Positions 16,063-24,775 of a stretch of 64,000 nucleotides of DNA are shown one piece after another. Below the pieces are notes generated by a model, which saw only the letters and a list, made by a program, of their open reading frames with translations, ran no database searches and was not told the DNA's origin. How positions within the stretch are numbered: position 1 is the first letter of the stretch; each line of letters begins with the position of its first letter. This DNA comes from VXNE01 sp965217825 (GTDB taxonomy: Bacteria; Pseudomonadota; Gammaproteobacteria; Pseudomonadales; Azotimanducaceae): positions 1,860,001 through 1,924,000 of the forward strand of contig OZ244571.1 in NCBI GenBank assembly GCA_965217825.1. The letters run 5' to 3'. A program made the position numbers and the translations under genes.

Positions 16063-18195
16063 TCATCGATTCCTGCCCGGTATCATCTTGAGGATCGCGC
16101 TGGCGGCTTCCAGGATGTCGGTGCCGGGCCCGTATATCGCGCCCACGCCGCAATCGTAGAGAAACCCCTGATCCCGGTCCGGTATCACGCCACCGCAAAC
16201 GACCACGGGTTCCACCTCGCTCGCTTGCAGCGCCGCGATCAGTTCCGGCACGAGGGTCTTGTGTGCGCCGGCCAGCGTTGAAACCCCCACGACGTCGACA
16301 TCGAGTTCGGCCGCCCGCGCCGCCGCTTCGGCGGGCGACAGGAATAGCGGGCTTATTTCCACCTTGAAGCCGAGATCGTTGAATGCATTGGAGATGGCCT
16401 TGGCGCCCCGGTCGTGGCCGTCCTGGCCGACCTTCACCACAAAAATGCACGGGCGCCGGCCTTCGACGTCGGCGAATTCGCGGATTTCATCGCGGACCGC
16501 GCTGAAACTCTCGTGGTCTCCATAGGCGTCGGAATAGACGCCGGGCACGAGCGCCACCTTGGCCCGGTGCCGCCCCCACTCCGACTCCAGGGCGCCTGTG
16601 ATTTCTCCGACCGTCGCGCGCCGGCTCGCGGCCTCGATGGCGGCCGCCAGCAAGTTGCCGCCGGACTTCGTGCACGACGACAATGCCGAGAGGGCCGCGT
16701 CGACCCGGGCTTGATCGCGCTTCGACTTGACTTCGGCCAGTCGACGGACTTGCGCCGCGCGCACTTCGGAGTTGTCGATCAGGCGTGCATCGACCGCATC
16801 GCTCTGCTCTGGCGGGTACTTGTTTACGCCGACGATCACATCTTCGCCGCGCTCGACTCGCGCCTGGCGGCGGGCGGAGGACTCTTCGATGCGCCGCATG
16901 GGCATCCCGGCCGCAATCGCCTTGGTCATGCCTCCCAATCGCTCGACTTCATCGATCAGGTCGCGGGCGGCATCGACCATGTCCTGCGTCAGTCGCTCGA
17001 CGAAGTAGCTGCCGCCGAGCGGATCGATCACGCGCGTGATCTGGGATTCATCCGCGAGGATGGTCTGGGTATTGCGCGCGATCCGGGCGGAGAACGGAGT
17101 CGGCAGCGCGATCGCTTCATCGAAGGAGTTCGTATGCAGGCTCTGGGTGCCGCCGAGGACTCCCGCGAGTGCCTCGATCGTCGTGCGGACGACATTGTTG
17201 TACGGATCCTGCGCCTGCAGCGAGACGCCGGAGGTCTGGCAATGCATGCGCAGCATGCTGGACGTCGGGTTGCGCGGCTCGAATCGTTCCATCAACTCCG
17301 CCCAGAGGATGCGCGCGGCGCGCAGCTTGGCAATCTCCATGAAAAAGTTCATGCCGATGCCGAAGAAAAACGACAGCCTCGGCGCGAACGCGTCGATGTC
17401 CTGTCCCGTGCCGAGGGCCGCGCGCACGTATTCGAGGCCGTCGGCGAGGGTGAACGCCAGTTCTTCGACCGCGTTGGCGCCGGCCTCCTGCATGTGGTAG
17501 CCGGATATGGAAATCGAATTGAAGCGCGGCATGTGTTCGGCGCAATAGCCGATGATGTCGGCGACGATACGCATGCTCTCCTGAGGCGGATAGATGTACG
17601 TGTTGCGCACCATGAACTCTTTCAGGATGTCGTTCTGGATGGTGCCGGAGAGGCTGCGCCGGGCGACGCCCTGCTCGTCGGCGGCCACTATGTAGTTGGC
17701 CATCACCGGCAGCACGGCGCCGTTCATGGTCATGGACACGGACATCTCCTCGAGCGGAATGCCGTCGAACAGGATCTTCATGTCCTCCACCGAGTCCACG
17801 GCAACGCCCGCCATGCCGACGTCGTCCATGGCGCGGGGGTGGTCGGAGTCGTATCCCCGGTGGGTAGCCAGATCGAAGGCGACGGACAATCCTTTTTGTC
17901 CACCGGCGAGGTTCGCCCGATAGAAGGCGTTGGACGCCTCGGCGGTGGAGAACCCGGAGTACTGGCGCACCGTCCAGGGCCGATTGGCGTACATCGTGGC
18001 CCGTGGTCCCCGCGCATACGGCGCGATCCCCGGCATCGAGCGCAGGTGGCCGACGTCGGCGAGATCCGCCGCAGTGTGTAGCGGCTTGACCGCTATGCCT
18101 TCAGGACTCGCCCAAGTCAGTTCGTCGACTGATTTGCCGCGCAGTTCCTGCGCCGCCCTGGCCTCCCAGGCGGACTTGTCGTCGGCTGCGCTGAT
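16063..18195 (-). CDS. mcm: Methylmalonyl-CoA mutase, single chain, apparent ATC start
   Basis: Adenosylcobalamin-dependent isomerisation of (R)-methylmalonyl-CoA to succinyl-CoA. The chain has the catalytic barrel (PWTVRQYSGFSTAEASN, GLSVAFDLATHRGYDSDHP, SGYHMQEAGANAVEEL) and a C-terminal B12 domain with DGHDRGAK (cobalt ligand His near residue 594), GVSTLAGAHKTL and CGGVIP. Homology to the family continues upstream of the first ATG (18036): WEARAAQELRGKSVDEL and LTWASPEGIAVKPLHTAAD match the known N-terminus. No ATG, GTG or TTG exists in that stretch before the stop at 18244-18246. ATC at 18193-18195, with GGAG six bases upstream, gives 710 residues, the normal length. A sequencing error is the main alternative. 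It is first gene of the mcm-mce-carboxylase operon. Confidence 0.93.
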   Translation of the reverse strand: MSAADDKSAWEARAAQELRGKSVDELTWASPEGIAVKPLHTAADLADVGHLRSMPGIAPYARGPRATMYANRPWTVRQYSGFSTAEASNAFYRANLAGGQKGLSVAFDLATHRGYDSDHPRAMDDVGMAGVAVDSVEDMKILFDGIPLEEMSVSMTMNGAVLPVMANYIVAADEQGVARRSLSGTIQNDILKEFMVRNTYIYPPQESMRIVADIIGYCAEHMPRFNSISISGYHMQEAGANAVEELAFTLADGLEYVRAALGTGQDIDAFAPRLSFFFGIGMNFFMEIAKLRAARILWAELMERFEPRNPTSSMLRMHCQTSGVSLQAQDPYNNVVRTTIEALAGVLGGTQSLHTNSFDEAIALPTPFSARIARNTQTILADESQITRVIDPLGGSYFVERLTQDMVDAARDLIDEVERLGGMTKAIAAGMPMRRIEESSARRQARVERGEDVIVGVNKYPPEQSDAVDARLIDNSEVRAAQVRRLAEVKSKRDQARVDAALSALSSCTKSGGNLLAAAIEAASRRATVGEITGALESEWGRHRAKVALVPGVYSDAYGDHESFSAVRDEIREFADVEGRRPCIFVVKVGQDGHDRGAKAISNAFNDLGFKVEISPLFLSPAEAAARAAELDVDVVGVSTLAGAHKTLVPELIAALQASEVEPVVVCGGVIPDRDQGFLYDCGVGAIYGPGTDILEAASAILKMIPGRNR

Positions 18196-18265
18196 GGGTT
18201 TCTCCGCTTTGGTCCCGGATCGATTATACGGCCAGTCGAAACGTCATCATCGAGCGGTGTGCGCG

Positions 18266-19942
18266 CTAGCCGTCGGGCCGGCGTTCGCCAAGCCACCACA
18301 CGACGGCGACCACGCAAGCGGCGCCGGCAACGAGGCAGATCCACCAGGGGAGGCCGAATCCGGCCGGTAACAGACCCGCGAGGATGGCGATGCCGCCGAC
18401 CACAAGCGCGTAGGGAAGTTGCGTTCGGACGTGCTCCAGGTGATCGCAGGATGTTGCTGCGGATGACAGGATCGTCGTGTCCGAAATCGGCGAGGCATGG
18501 TCGCCCATGACCGCGCCGGCAAGCACGGCGGACACCGAGGCGTAGAGCAGATGGTCGGCATCGGTGAGACCTTGCAGCGCCGCGCTCGTCCAGACCAGCG
18601 GAACGACCAGAGGCGTCAGGATTCCCATCGTGCCCCAACTCGTGCCGGTGGCGAACGCGGTTACTGCCGCCAGCGCGAATACAACCGTCGGCATGAGCCG
18701 CGCATCCACCGCGTCGCCGAGTTGGGACGCCAGGTACTCTGCGGTATGCAACTCTGAATTGACGCCGGATAGTGACCATGCGAGGGCCAGCACGATGACG
18801 GCATACAACATCGACCTTGCCCCGGCGAACCAGGCATCCACCGTTTCGCTCAACGACAGAATGCGTTGACCAAGGCTCAGGGCGCCGGCTGTGAGGACGC
18901 CGGTCAACGTGGCCCAGACGAGTGCGGTGTATACGTCTGCCGCGCCGATGATTTCCGTCAGTCCCGCATCGCTCCCGGTCTCCCGGACGCCGGTGACGTA
19001 AAGACCGCCGAGCATGGCGGCGAGCAAGGCGGCAAACGGCAGATAGGCGTTGGTGGATCGAGCGGGCTTGCCCGGCTTGGGTTCGGTGTCGGGGTCGTGC
19101 TCGAGTGTCTCGGTGGATGCTTCCCCTTGCGCCGCCGCGCGTTCGGCCGCGCGCATGGGTCCGAAATCCCGGCCGGTGATCGCGACGGCGGCGACGAAAC
19201 ACAGGGTCAGCAGCGGATAGAAATTGTAGGCGAGGGAGTGCAGAAACACGCCGTAGGCGCTGGCATCTATTTCCGGAATTTCGCTGATCGCGGCATCGAT
19301 CAGGCCGAGTTGCAGGCCGATCCAGGTGCTTATCAGGGCCAGCGTGGCTACCGGGGCGGCGGTACAGTCGACGAGATAGGCGAGTTTTGCCCGCGATACC
19401 TTAAGCGCGTCGGCGACAGGTCGCATGGTCTTGCCGACGATGAGCGTATTCGCGTAGTCGTCGAAGAAGAGCGCGATGCCCATGCCGAAGGTCGCCAACT
19501 GACCCCGACGCACGGTACTCGCCCACGCAGTGACCAGTTGCACGATGCCGTGGACACCGCCGTTGCGTGAAACGACCCCCACCATGCCGCCGAGCATGAG
19601 GGTCGAAACGATCAAGGCGGCGTGCCCCGTATCGGCGACCGCCTTGATAACGTGTTCGGAAGCCGCGTCGAGCATTCCCTGCCAGACCCTGGATGCCGAA
19701 GGACCGGCTATCAGGAATGCGCCGACCCAGACGCCGGCGAATAGCGCCAGTATGACCTGTCGCAGGGCTGCGGCGAGGACGAACGCGACCAGGGTCGGCA
19801 GCACCGAGAGCCAGCCGATGCTCTCGTACGCTTCGGTCATGTCGAGGTTGTCGGCGCCCAGCGCGTCGGCGGCGGCAAGCAGCGAGAGCATCGCCGCGAT
19901 GGTGAACGCGAACCCCCGCCCGCCTCGCGCAACTGCGAACAC
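18266..19942 (-). CDS. NhaC-family Na+/H+ antiporter-like membrane protein
   Basis: A polytopic membrane protein of up to 558 residues resembling the Na+/H+ antiporter (NhaC/YuiF-like) family. It has about twelve hydrophobic segments and conserved patches VGVVSRNGGVHGI, FFDDYANTLIVGKTMRP, STWIGLQLGLI, FATGTSWGTMGILTPL and GDHASPISDTTILSS. A hydrophilic acidic-basic loop (about residues 275-300) separates the two halves. The start is uncertain: GTG at 19942, or ATG at 19891 which would put a signal-like hydrophobic segment at the terminus. It lies 70 bases upstream of methylmalonyl-CoA mutase on the same strand and might be co-transcribed. The ion or solute is not determined by the sequence. 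Confidence 0.88.
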   Translation of the reverse strand: MFAVARGGRGFAFTIAAMLSLLAAADALGADNLDMTEAYESIGWLSVLPTLVAFVLAAALRQVILALFAGVWVGAFLIAGPSASRVWQGMLDAASEHVIKAVADTGHAALIVSTLMLGGMVGVVSRNGGVHGIVQLVTAWASTVRRGQLATFGMGIALFFDDYANTLIVGKTMRPVADALKVSRAKLAYLVDCTAAPVATLALISTWIGLQLGLIDAAISEIPEIDASAYGVFLHSLAYNFYPLLTLCFVAAVAITGRDFGPMRAAERAAAQGEASTETLEHDPDTEPKPGKPARSTNAYLPFAALLAAMLGGLYVTGVRETGSDAGLTEIIGAADVYTALVWATLTGVLTAGALSLGQRILSLSETVDAWFAGARSMLYAVIVLALAWSLSGVNSELHTAEYLASQLGDAVDARLMPTVVFALAAVTAFATGTSWGTMGILTPLVVPLVWTSAALQGLTDADHLLYASVSAVLAGAVMGDHASPISDTTILSSAATSCDHLEHVRTQLPYALVVGGIAILAGLLPAGFGLPWWICLVAGAACVVAVVWWLGERRPDG

Positions 19943-20022
19943 ATCGAGATGAGGTCGGACCAGCTAAGGCTCGACGCGTCGATCAGGTGCCGCAGAAATT
20001 CCTCCAGCTTGGCCGTGTGCAT
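19837..20022 (-). CDS. Possible short upstream ORF overlapping the antiporter start
   Basis: A 61-codon frame starting at ATG 20022 with a good Shine-Dalgarno sequence (GGAG six bases before the ATG), whereas neither antiporter start has one. The first 34 residues (MHTAKLEEFLRHLIDASS, then SLSWSDLISMCSQL) look like an amphipathic helical protein; the rest is Arg/Ser-rich and overlaps the antiporter in another frame. It might be a leader peptide coupled to the antiporter, or the remains of a frameshifted gene start. I do not recognise it. Confidence 0.3.
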   Translation of the reverse strand: MHTAKLEEFLRHLIDASSLSWSDLISMCSQLREAGGGSRSPSRRCSRCLPPPTRWAPTTST

Positions 20023-20148
20023 GACTTGCTCCGTGCGAAGGGCATTTGCGATGCATTGTGCAGGAAGGAGAACTGCGAAATCGAGCGAACATCTCGCGTT
20101 TGGACGGGAAGCGACGCGCTGACGCGCAGATTTGTCGTAGACGGAACG

Positions 20149-20838
20149 CTAGAGTTGAACGTTCTGAAGCTGCGACATGCCGACCTCGATCTTGTCGAGG
20201 TAGCGCATGCCAGCGTTGTGCCAGAGCGCGCTGCCTCGTTCGGACGGGCCGACGTTGTAGGACTTCAACGCACAGAAGTGGTCCCGCACCGAGGCCGAGA
20301 AGTGACCGTACCCCGGGACGCCGCTTACATCGCCACACGTGTCACGGAAACGGCCGAGTATCTGCGCGCCACAGTAGATGTTCTGTTCCGGATCGTTCAG
20401 GTTGCCGCCGCAGAACGATTGCCAGTAGTCGCTACGCACCTGCGCCGGACCGATCGCGCCCATCGGCGACTGCGCGGCCTTGCGGAAAGTACTCTCGGCG
20501 AATACCAGGCTGGCGAGGAGTTCCGGTGGCAGGTCCTGCCGGTTCGCGCCTTCGAGAATCCAACCTGAGAACTCCAGGGCCACGGGCGCGCTGACACCGA
20601 AAGCCCGGTGTATCTTTTCAGCAAAAACCGCGCGCTCCGTTTCCCATGTCATGGATGGCCGACTCGGCGCGGGAATGGCGAAGGGCTGCGTGCCAACTCC
20701 GGGTCCCGAGGAATGCCCAAGGGCCGCGACGACCGCGAAGATGGGAATGATCGAGGAGAATGCGAACACGACCTCCTTCGGAAATGCCGTGAGCTTTCCG
20801 ACGACCATGGTTCTGACGCGATCCATTGTCCTCAACAT
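20149..20838 (-). CDS. Lytic transglycosylase (SLT domain), membrane-anchored
   Basis: Cleaves peptidoglycan glycan strands without water to leave 1,6-anhydro ends. The 229-residue protein has an N-terminal hydrophobic segment (about residues 22-42), a Pro-rich linker and a lysozyme-like domain. The domain shows the catalytic glutamate in LVFAESTFRKAAQSP, the GAIGPAQVR motif (a variant of the usual GLMQ block) and CALKSYNVGP near the C-terminus. It has several cysteines (SFCGG, IYCGAQ, DTCGD, HFCAL) that could form periplasmic disulfides. No flagellar or secretion neighbours are present, so a general cell-wall role is likely. Confidence 0.85.
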   Translation of the reverse strand: MLRTMDRVRTMVVGKLTAFPKEVVFAFSSIIPIFAVVAALGHSSGPGVGTQPFAIPAPSRPSMTWETERAVFAEKIHRAFGVSAPVALEFSGWILEGANRQDLPPELLASLVFAESTFRKAAQSPMGAIGPAQVRSDYWQSFCGGNLNDPEQNIYCGAQILGRFRDTCGDVSGVPGYGHFSASVRDHFCALKSYNVGPSERGSALWHNAGMRYLDKIEVGMSQLQNVQL

Positions 20839-20989
20839 CGATAGAAAATGAAGAGATAGTGGAGGGACCGGCTATTGTTCTTCCATTTTTGGAAACGTCA
20901 AGTGTTTTTTTGCAGTATGTCCACGGGTGATGAAGCCGGGACTGACGTTTCGCGCTACTGTGAACAGACGGTAGGCTGCTGTGCCGCGT

Positions 20990-21997
20990 TCACGCTGCGG
21001 TCAATTCGGCAATGATTTTCGCTTGATCGTCCTTGGGCAGGTTCGCAAAGGCGGCCGACGTGCGATCGACGATATCGCCGTAACGCGCCAAGAGCCGCCC
21101 AGCGACTTCTTCCGGCGGCCCGACGATGCCGAACGCGTCGAGCATGTCGTCCGTTATGAGGTTGCCCATCTCCGCCCACCGGCCCTGTTTCGACATCACA
21201 TTCAGTTCGCTCTGCAGTTCGCCGACGCCAATGCTGTCAAGCACCGGCCTGTACGCCGGGGTGGAGCCGTAAAACGCGATCTGTCGCTTCGCCGCCACGC
21301 TCGCCTGCGCCAGTTCCTGCTCGTCGCGTCCCATGATGACAAAACACGGATACCTGACCTCGAAGTCGGCACGTTGCTTTCCGGCCCTGGCGAATCCGCG
21401 CTCGAGTGCGGGAAGGGTCGTTTCGCGCAGATACTTCTCGGTCGTGAAGGGATGCACGATGATTCCGTCGGCAACCTCGCCGGCGACCTGCGTCATCAGC
21501 GGCCCCACCGCCGCGAGAGACACGCGCGGCGGACCGAACTCGGTGTTGGCGGGCATGAAGAAGGGCGTCATGAGCGTGTGCGTGTAGAACTTGCCGGTGA
21601 ATTGCAGGGGCGCACCCTCGTGCCAATTCGCCCAGATCGCGCGCATGGCGAGAATGAACTCACGCATTCGCGCCGCCGGCTGCGACCACGGCATGCTGAA
21701 ACGATTCGTGATGTGCGGGCGGATTTGCGAGCCGAGCCCCAGCACGAATCGGCCGTGGGAGGCGGCGTTCAGGTCATGGCCGACGTGGGCGAGCGTCATT
21801 GGCGAACGGGCGAAGGCGACAGCGATGCTCGTCGCGAGATCGACGTGGGATGTCGCCTGCGCGGCCATCGCGAGCGGCAGGAATGGATCGTGGCCGGTCT
21901 CCGCGGTGAATACGCCGCTATAGCCCATCTCCTCCAGTTCACGCGCCTCGGCCCCGACCTTGTCCAGTTCCCAGCCGATACCGCCGTCAATTTTCAT
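20990..21997 (-). CDS. Luciferase-like (LLM class) oxidoreductase, probable F420- or FMN-dependent
   Basis: A 335-residue TIM-barrel protein of the bacterial-luciferase-like family, closest in pattern to the TIGR03617-type F420-dependent group: GYSGVFTAETGHDPFLPLAMAAQ near the N-terminus, VAFARSPMTLAHVGHDL, GRFVLGLGSQIRPHITNRF (about residue 85) and GPPEEVAGRLLARY near the C-terminus. The cofactor (F420 or FMN) and substrate cannot be read from sequence alone. It lies 91 bases downstream of the amidohydrolase on the same strand and is probably co-transcribed with it. Confidence 0.87.
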   Translation of the reverse strand: MKIDGGIGWELDKVGAEARELEEMGYSGVFTAETGHDPFLPLAMAAQATSHVDLATSIAVAFARSPMTLAHVGHDLNAASHGRFVLGLGSQIRPHITNRFSMPWSQPAARMREFILAMRAIWANWHEGAPLQFTGKFYTHTLMTPFFMPANTEFGPPRVSLAAVGPLMTQVAGEVADGIIVHPFTTEKYLRETTLPALERGFARAGKQRADFEVRYPCFVIMGRDEQELAQASVAAKRQIAFYGSTPAYRPVLDSIGVGELQSELNVMSKQGRWAEMGNLITDDMLDAFGIVGPPEEVAGRLLARYGDIVDRTSAAFANLPKDDQAKIIAELTAA

Positions 21998-22088
21998 GCC
22001 GTCCCCTGATTGTCGACCGTAAAAGCATCGATTCTAAAACACGCGCGGGCGGCCCGTGTGGAGGATTCGTCCCGCGAATAGCTCCCGT

Positions 22089-23501
22089 TCAATCGCCCGC
22101 AAGAATCTGTTTCGCGGTTTCCGCCACGCTGGTGCCGTCGAAGAAACCGGGATTGGCTTCGCCCCAGAAGCGCACCGGGTTGTCGAGAACAAACCGCTTG
22201 AAATGATCGTGATCGATCTTTTCGTCCTCGACCAGTTCGTAGGCTTCGGGCAGAACACCGGTCATGTCCTGCACGTCGAAGTGGCCGATGTCGGAGCCGA
22301 ACATCGCTTTCATCTCCGCATTGCCGGGATTGAACGCGCGGTTGAACGCCCAGGCGTTGGCGGGGTCGTCGGCTTCGCAGCCGAAGTAGAAGGGCTTGAC
22401 GAACAGGTCGAGAAAGTCCTCCTTGCCTCGGATGCCGCAGGCCGCATAGTCGTCGAGGTCGTCGACTCCGCCGGTGGTGTCAGGGCCGTTGTTCGTGCCG
22501 ATGCCGCGTCCCCTGGCGACGGCGTCGGAGAACGAAACGCTCGCGTACTTCGCCGCCAGTTCGCGCAGCAGCCCCATGTCGAGGTTCGCCGGGTCGGTGT
22601 ACGCGAGCGCTTCGCCATTGCGTATGTTCCAGTGGCCCACGAGATCGGCCAACAAGAGGCACGCGAAGCCGACGCCGCCCTCGAGAAAGCCGAAATTGAG
22701 ATCCGGGAATCGCCGCGTGACGCCGCCGAGAAAGATCGCCTTGCATACGGCTTCGCTTGCTGCGGCGAAGTGGCCGACGTGGTTGTAGCAGAAGTTCGAG
22801 GGCGAATTGCGGAAGGCGCGGCCCCGCCCCCCGCGATGAAACGTCGGCGATACCTTCAGTTCCAGGCACTTGCGCCAGAGGGGATCGTAGTCGTAGGCGC
22901 TATCGAGGCCCAGCATGTCGTACCAGGAGCCGGAACCCCGCTCAACCGGCCGTTCCACCATGCTGTTCAGCATGACCACCTTGAACCCGAGTTCGCCGAC
23001 AGCGTGTTCGAGTTCGGCGATCGCCTCGTCCGGCGTGTGCGTCGGGATCATTGCAGCGGGCGTAATCCGGTCGGGAAAGGGTGCGAACAGATCCGCCTGG
23101 TAGATGTTGAACGCGCGACACGCTGCCACCCGCGCCTCTTCGTCGTCGCCGCGCGTCAGGCCCATGCCGGCCGTGGGGAAAAGCACGGCGAAGTCGATGC
23201 CGAATTCATCCAGCCGCTCGTACAAGAGCGCCGGCATCATGGCGGTGGCGCGGTCGCGCGTGTTCCTGGTGGGGATACCCCAGAACGACTCCTGCGCCAT
23301 GTTCTCGGCGCGGCGCTGTTCGACGTTCATCGCCAGTGACCGGCGCTGGCGCTCGCCGTTCGCGCGAAATGCCCGGGCGGCTGGCTCGCCGCCGATCTTC
23401 TCCAGCGCGTCCTCGACGACGGGACGAAATTCTTGCCAGTGGCCATCGGCGTCGATCACCGGATGACCGAGTTCGGATCGTAGTTTGGATGCTGTTGTCA
23501 T
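22089..23501 (-). CDS. Amidohydrolase family 2 protein
   Basis: A 470-residue metal-dependent hydrolase of the amidohydrolase-2 (PF04909-like) family, whose members hydrolyse or decarboxylate cyclic and aromatic substrates. The N-terminal metal site region reads HPVIDADGHWQEF; the middle has FNIYQADLFAPFPDRITPAAMIPTH interrupted only by family-typical residues; the predicted metal-ligand histidine lies in NHVGHFAAASEA and the catalytic Asp in FGSDIGHFDV. The start ATG at 23501 is chosen because homologous proteins begin about ten residues before this VIDADGH motif; a frame open to 23645 adds Arg-rich sequence. The substrate is unknown. Confidence 0.85.
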   Translation of the reverse strand: MTTASKLRSELGHPVIDADGHWQEFRPVVEDALEKIGGEPAARAFRANGERQRRSLAMNVEQRRAENMAQESFWGIPTRNTRDRATAMMPALLYERLDEFGIDFAVLFPTAGMGLTRGDDEEARVAACRAFNIYQADLFAPFPDRITPAAMIPTHTPDEAIAELEHAVGELGFKVVMLNSMVERPVERGSGSWYDMLGLDSAYDYDPLWRKCLELKVSPTFHRGGRGRAFRNSPSNFCYNHVGHFAAASEAVCKAIFLGGVTRRFPDLNFGFLEGGVGFACLLLADLVGHWNIRNGEALAYTDPANLDMGLLRELAAKYASVSFSDAVARGRGIGTNNGPDTTGGVDDLDDYAACGIRGKEDFLDLFVKPFYFGCEADDPANAWAFNRAFNPGNAEMKAMFGSDIGHFDVQDMTGVLPEAYELVEDEKIDHDHFKRFVLDNPVRFWGEANPGFFDGTSVAETAKQILAGD

Positions 23502-23707
23502 CGTGCCCACCCTTGGGTTGTCTCTGCTCGCCGCAAATTCTTCGCGCACGTCCTGCCGGGCAATATTGCCGCGTACCCGCAGCCATGCCAAGCGGCTCGC
23601 CAACGGCACGGCCCGAAGGCGCCGGCTGTGGGCACTTGCAACCAAGGCCGAGATAGACCATTTTCGCGCCTTGTTTGAACAAGGCCTGCGCGCGGGAGTC
23701 GAGTAAG

Positions 23708-24775
23708 ATGATCAAGACTATCGCCGTCATCGAAGGCGACGATGCCGCGCCGGAGGCGGTCCGTCCGACGATCGAACTCCTTGCGTCGCTCAACATCGGC
23801 CTGGAGTTCGTCCATCCCGTCGTCGGCGAGGAGGCGGAGAAGGAGACGGGAAGCGCCTTTCCCGACGCGGCGAAGCAGATCATCGATAACGCCGACACGA
23901 CGTTTTTCGGCTCCACCAGCGGCAAGTCCGGCACCGCGCTCAGGTACCTGCGCTGGGGCAAGCAGACCTACGCCAACGTCCGCCCCTGTCTGCACCTGCC
24001 CGGTTGCGCCAGTCCGCTGCGCGATCCGGACGGTATCGACTTCGTCATAGTGCGCGAGAATCTCGAAGATCTGTACGTCGGCTGCGAAGGCCCGCTGAGC
24101 GATCTCGCGCCGCTTGAACTGTTCGGCCGGACCATACGGCGGCCCGTGCACGAACTCGGCGACGGCAGGTACGCGATCAAGGTCATCACGCGCGAGGCGA
24201 CCGAGCGTGTCGTTCGCTTCGCCTTCGGCCTGGCGGCCAAGCGCCGCAACCAGCTCACCTGCGCGACCAAGCACAACATGCTGCGCGGCAGCGACGGATT
24301 TTTCCTGGAAGTCGCGCGCGAAGTCGCCGATGAGTTCCCGGATGTCGCGTTCGACGTGTTTATCGTCGACGACTTCGCCTGCCGCATGATCCGCGAACCC
24401 AAGCGGTTCGATGTCGTGGTCATGCCGAACCTGTATGGCGATATCCTTTCCGACGCCGCCGGCGGTCTTCTCGGCAGCCTCGGCCTGGCGGCCAGCGGAT
24501 GCTTCGGGGACGACTACGCTTACTTCGAACCCGCCCACGGTACCGCGCCGGACATTGCCGGACGCAACATCATCAACCCGACGGCGTCGCTGTTGAGCGC
24601 GAGCATGATGCTCGATCACCTCGGCTTTGCGCGCGAAGCCGTTCGCATCAAGGACGCGTTGTTTCGGGTCTATGGGGATGCCCGCGACGCCGGGACTCCG
24701 GCTGCGCTCACCCCCGACCAGGGCGGTACCGCGACGACGACGGAATTCTGCGCTGCGGTGGCGGCCGCCCTGTGA
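23708..24775 (+). CDS. Isocitrate/isopropylmalate dehydrogenase family protein
   Basis: NAD(P)-dependent beta-decarboxylating dehydrogenase, 355 residues. The fold is shown by VIEGDDAAPEAVRPT at the N-terminus (usually GDGIGPE), VRENLEDLYVGCEG (phosphorylation-loop region), TKHNMLRGSDGFFLE, VMPNLYGDILSDAAGGLLGS and FEPAHGTAPDIAGRNIINPTA. The GDDAAPE variation at the cofactor and substrate entrance makes canonical isocitrate or isopropylmalate activity uncertain; tartrate- or homoisocitrate-like substrates are possible. The ATG at 23708 follows a GAGTAAG stretch. The stop overlaps the next gene's GTG (GTGA), so it heads a coupled three-gene operon. Confidence 0.88.
   Translation: MIKTIAVIEGDDAAPEAVRPTIELLASLNIGLEFVHPVVGEEAEKETGSAFPDAAKQIIDNADTTFFGSTSGKSGTALRYLRWGKQTYANVRPCLHLPGCASPLRDPDGIDFVIVRENLEDLYVGCEGPLSDLAPLELFGRTIRRPVHELGDGRYAIKVITREATERVVRFAFGLAAKRRNQLTCATKHNMLRGSDGFFLEVAREVADEFPDVAFDVFIVDDFACRMIREPKRFDVVVMPNLYGDILSDAAGGLLGSLGLAASGCFGDDYAYFEPAHGTAPDIAGRNIINPTASLLSASMMLDHLGFAREAVRIKDALFRVYGDARDAGTPAALTPDQGGTATTTEFCAAVAAAL

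Noticed and set aside
16063..18036. Methylmalonyl-CoA mutase starting at the first ATG
   Set aside because: It would delete about 50 residues that match the family N-terminus.
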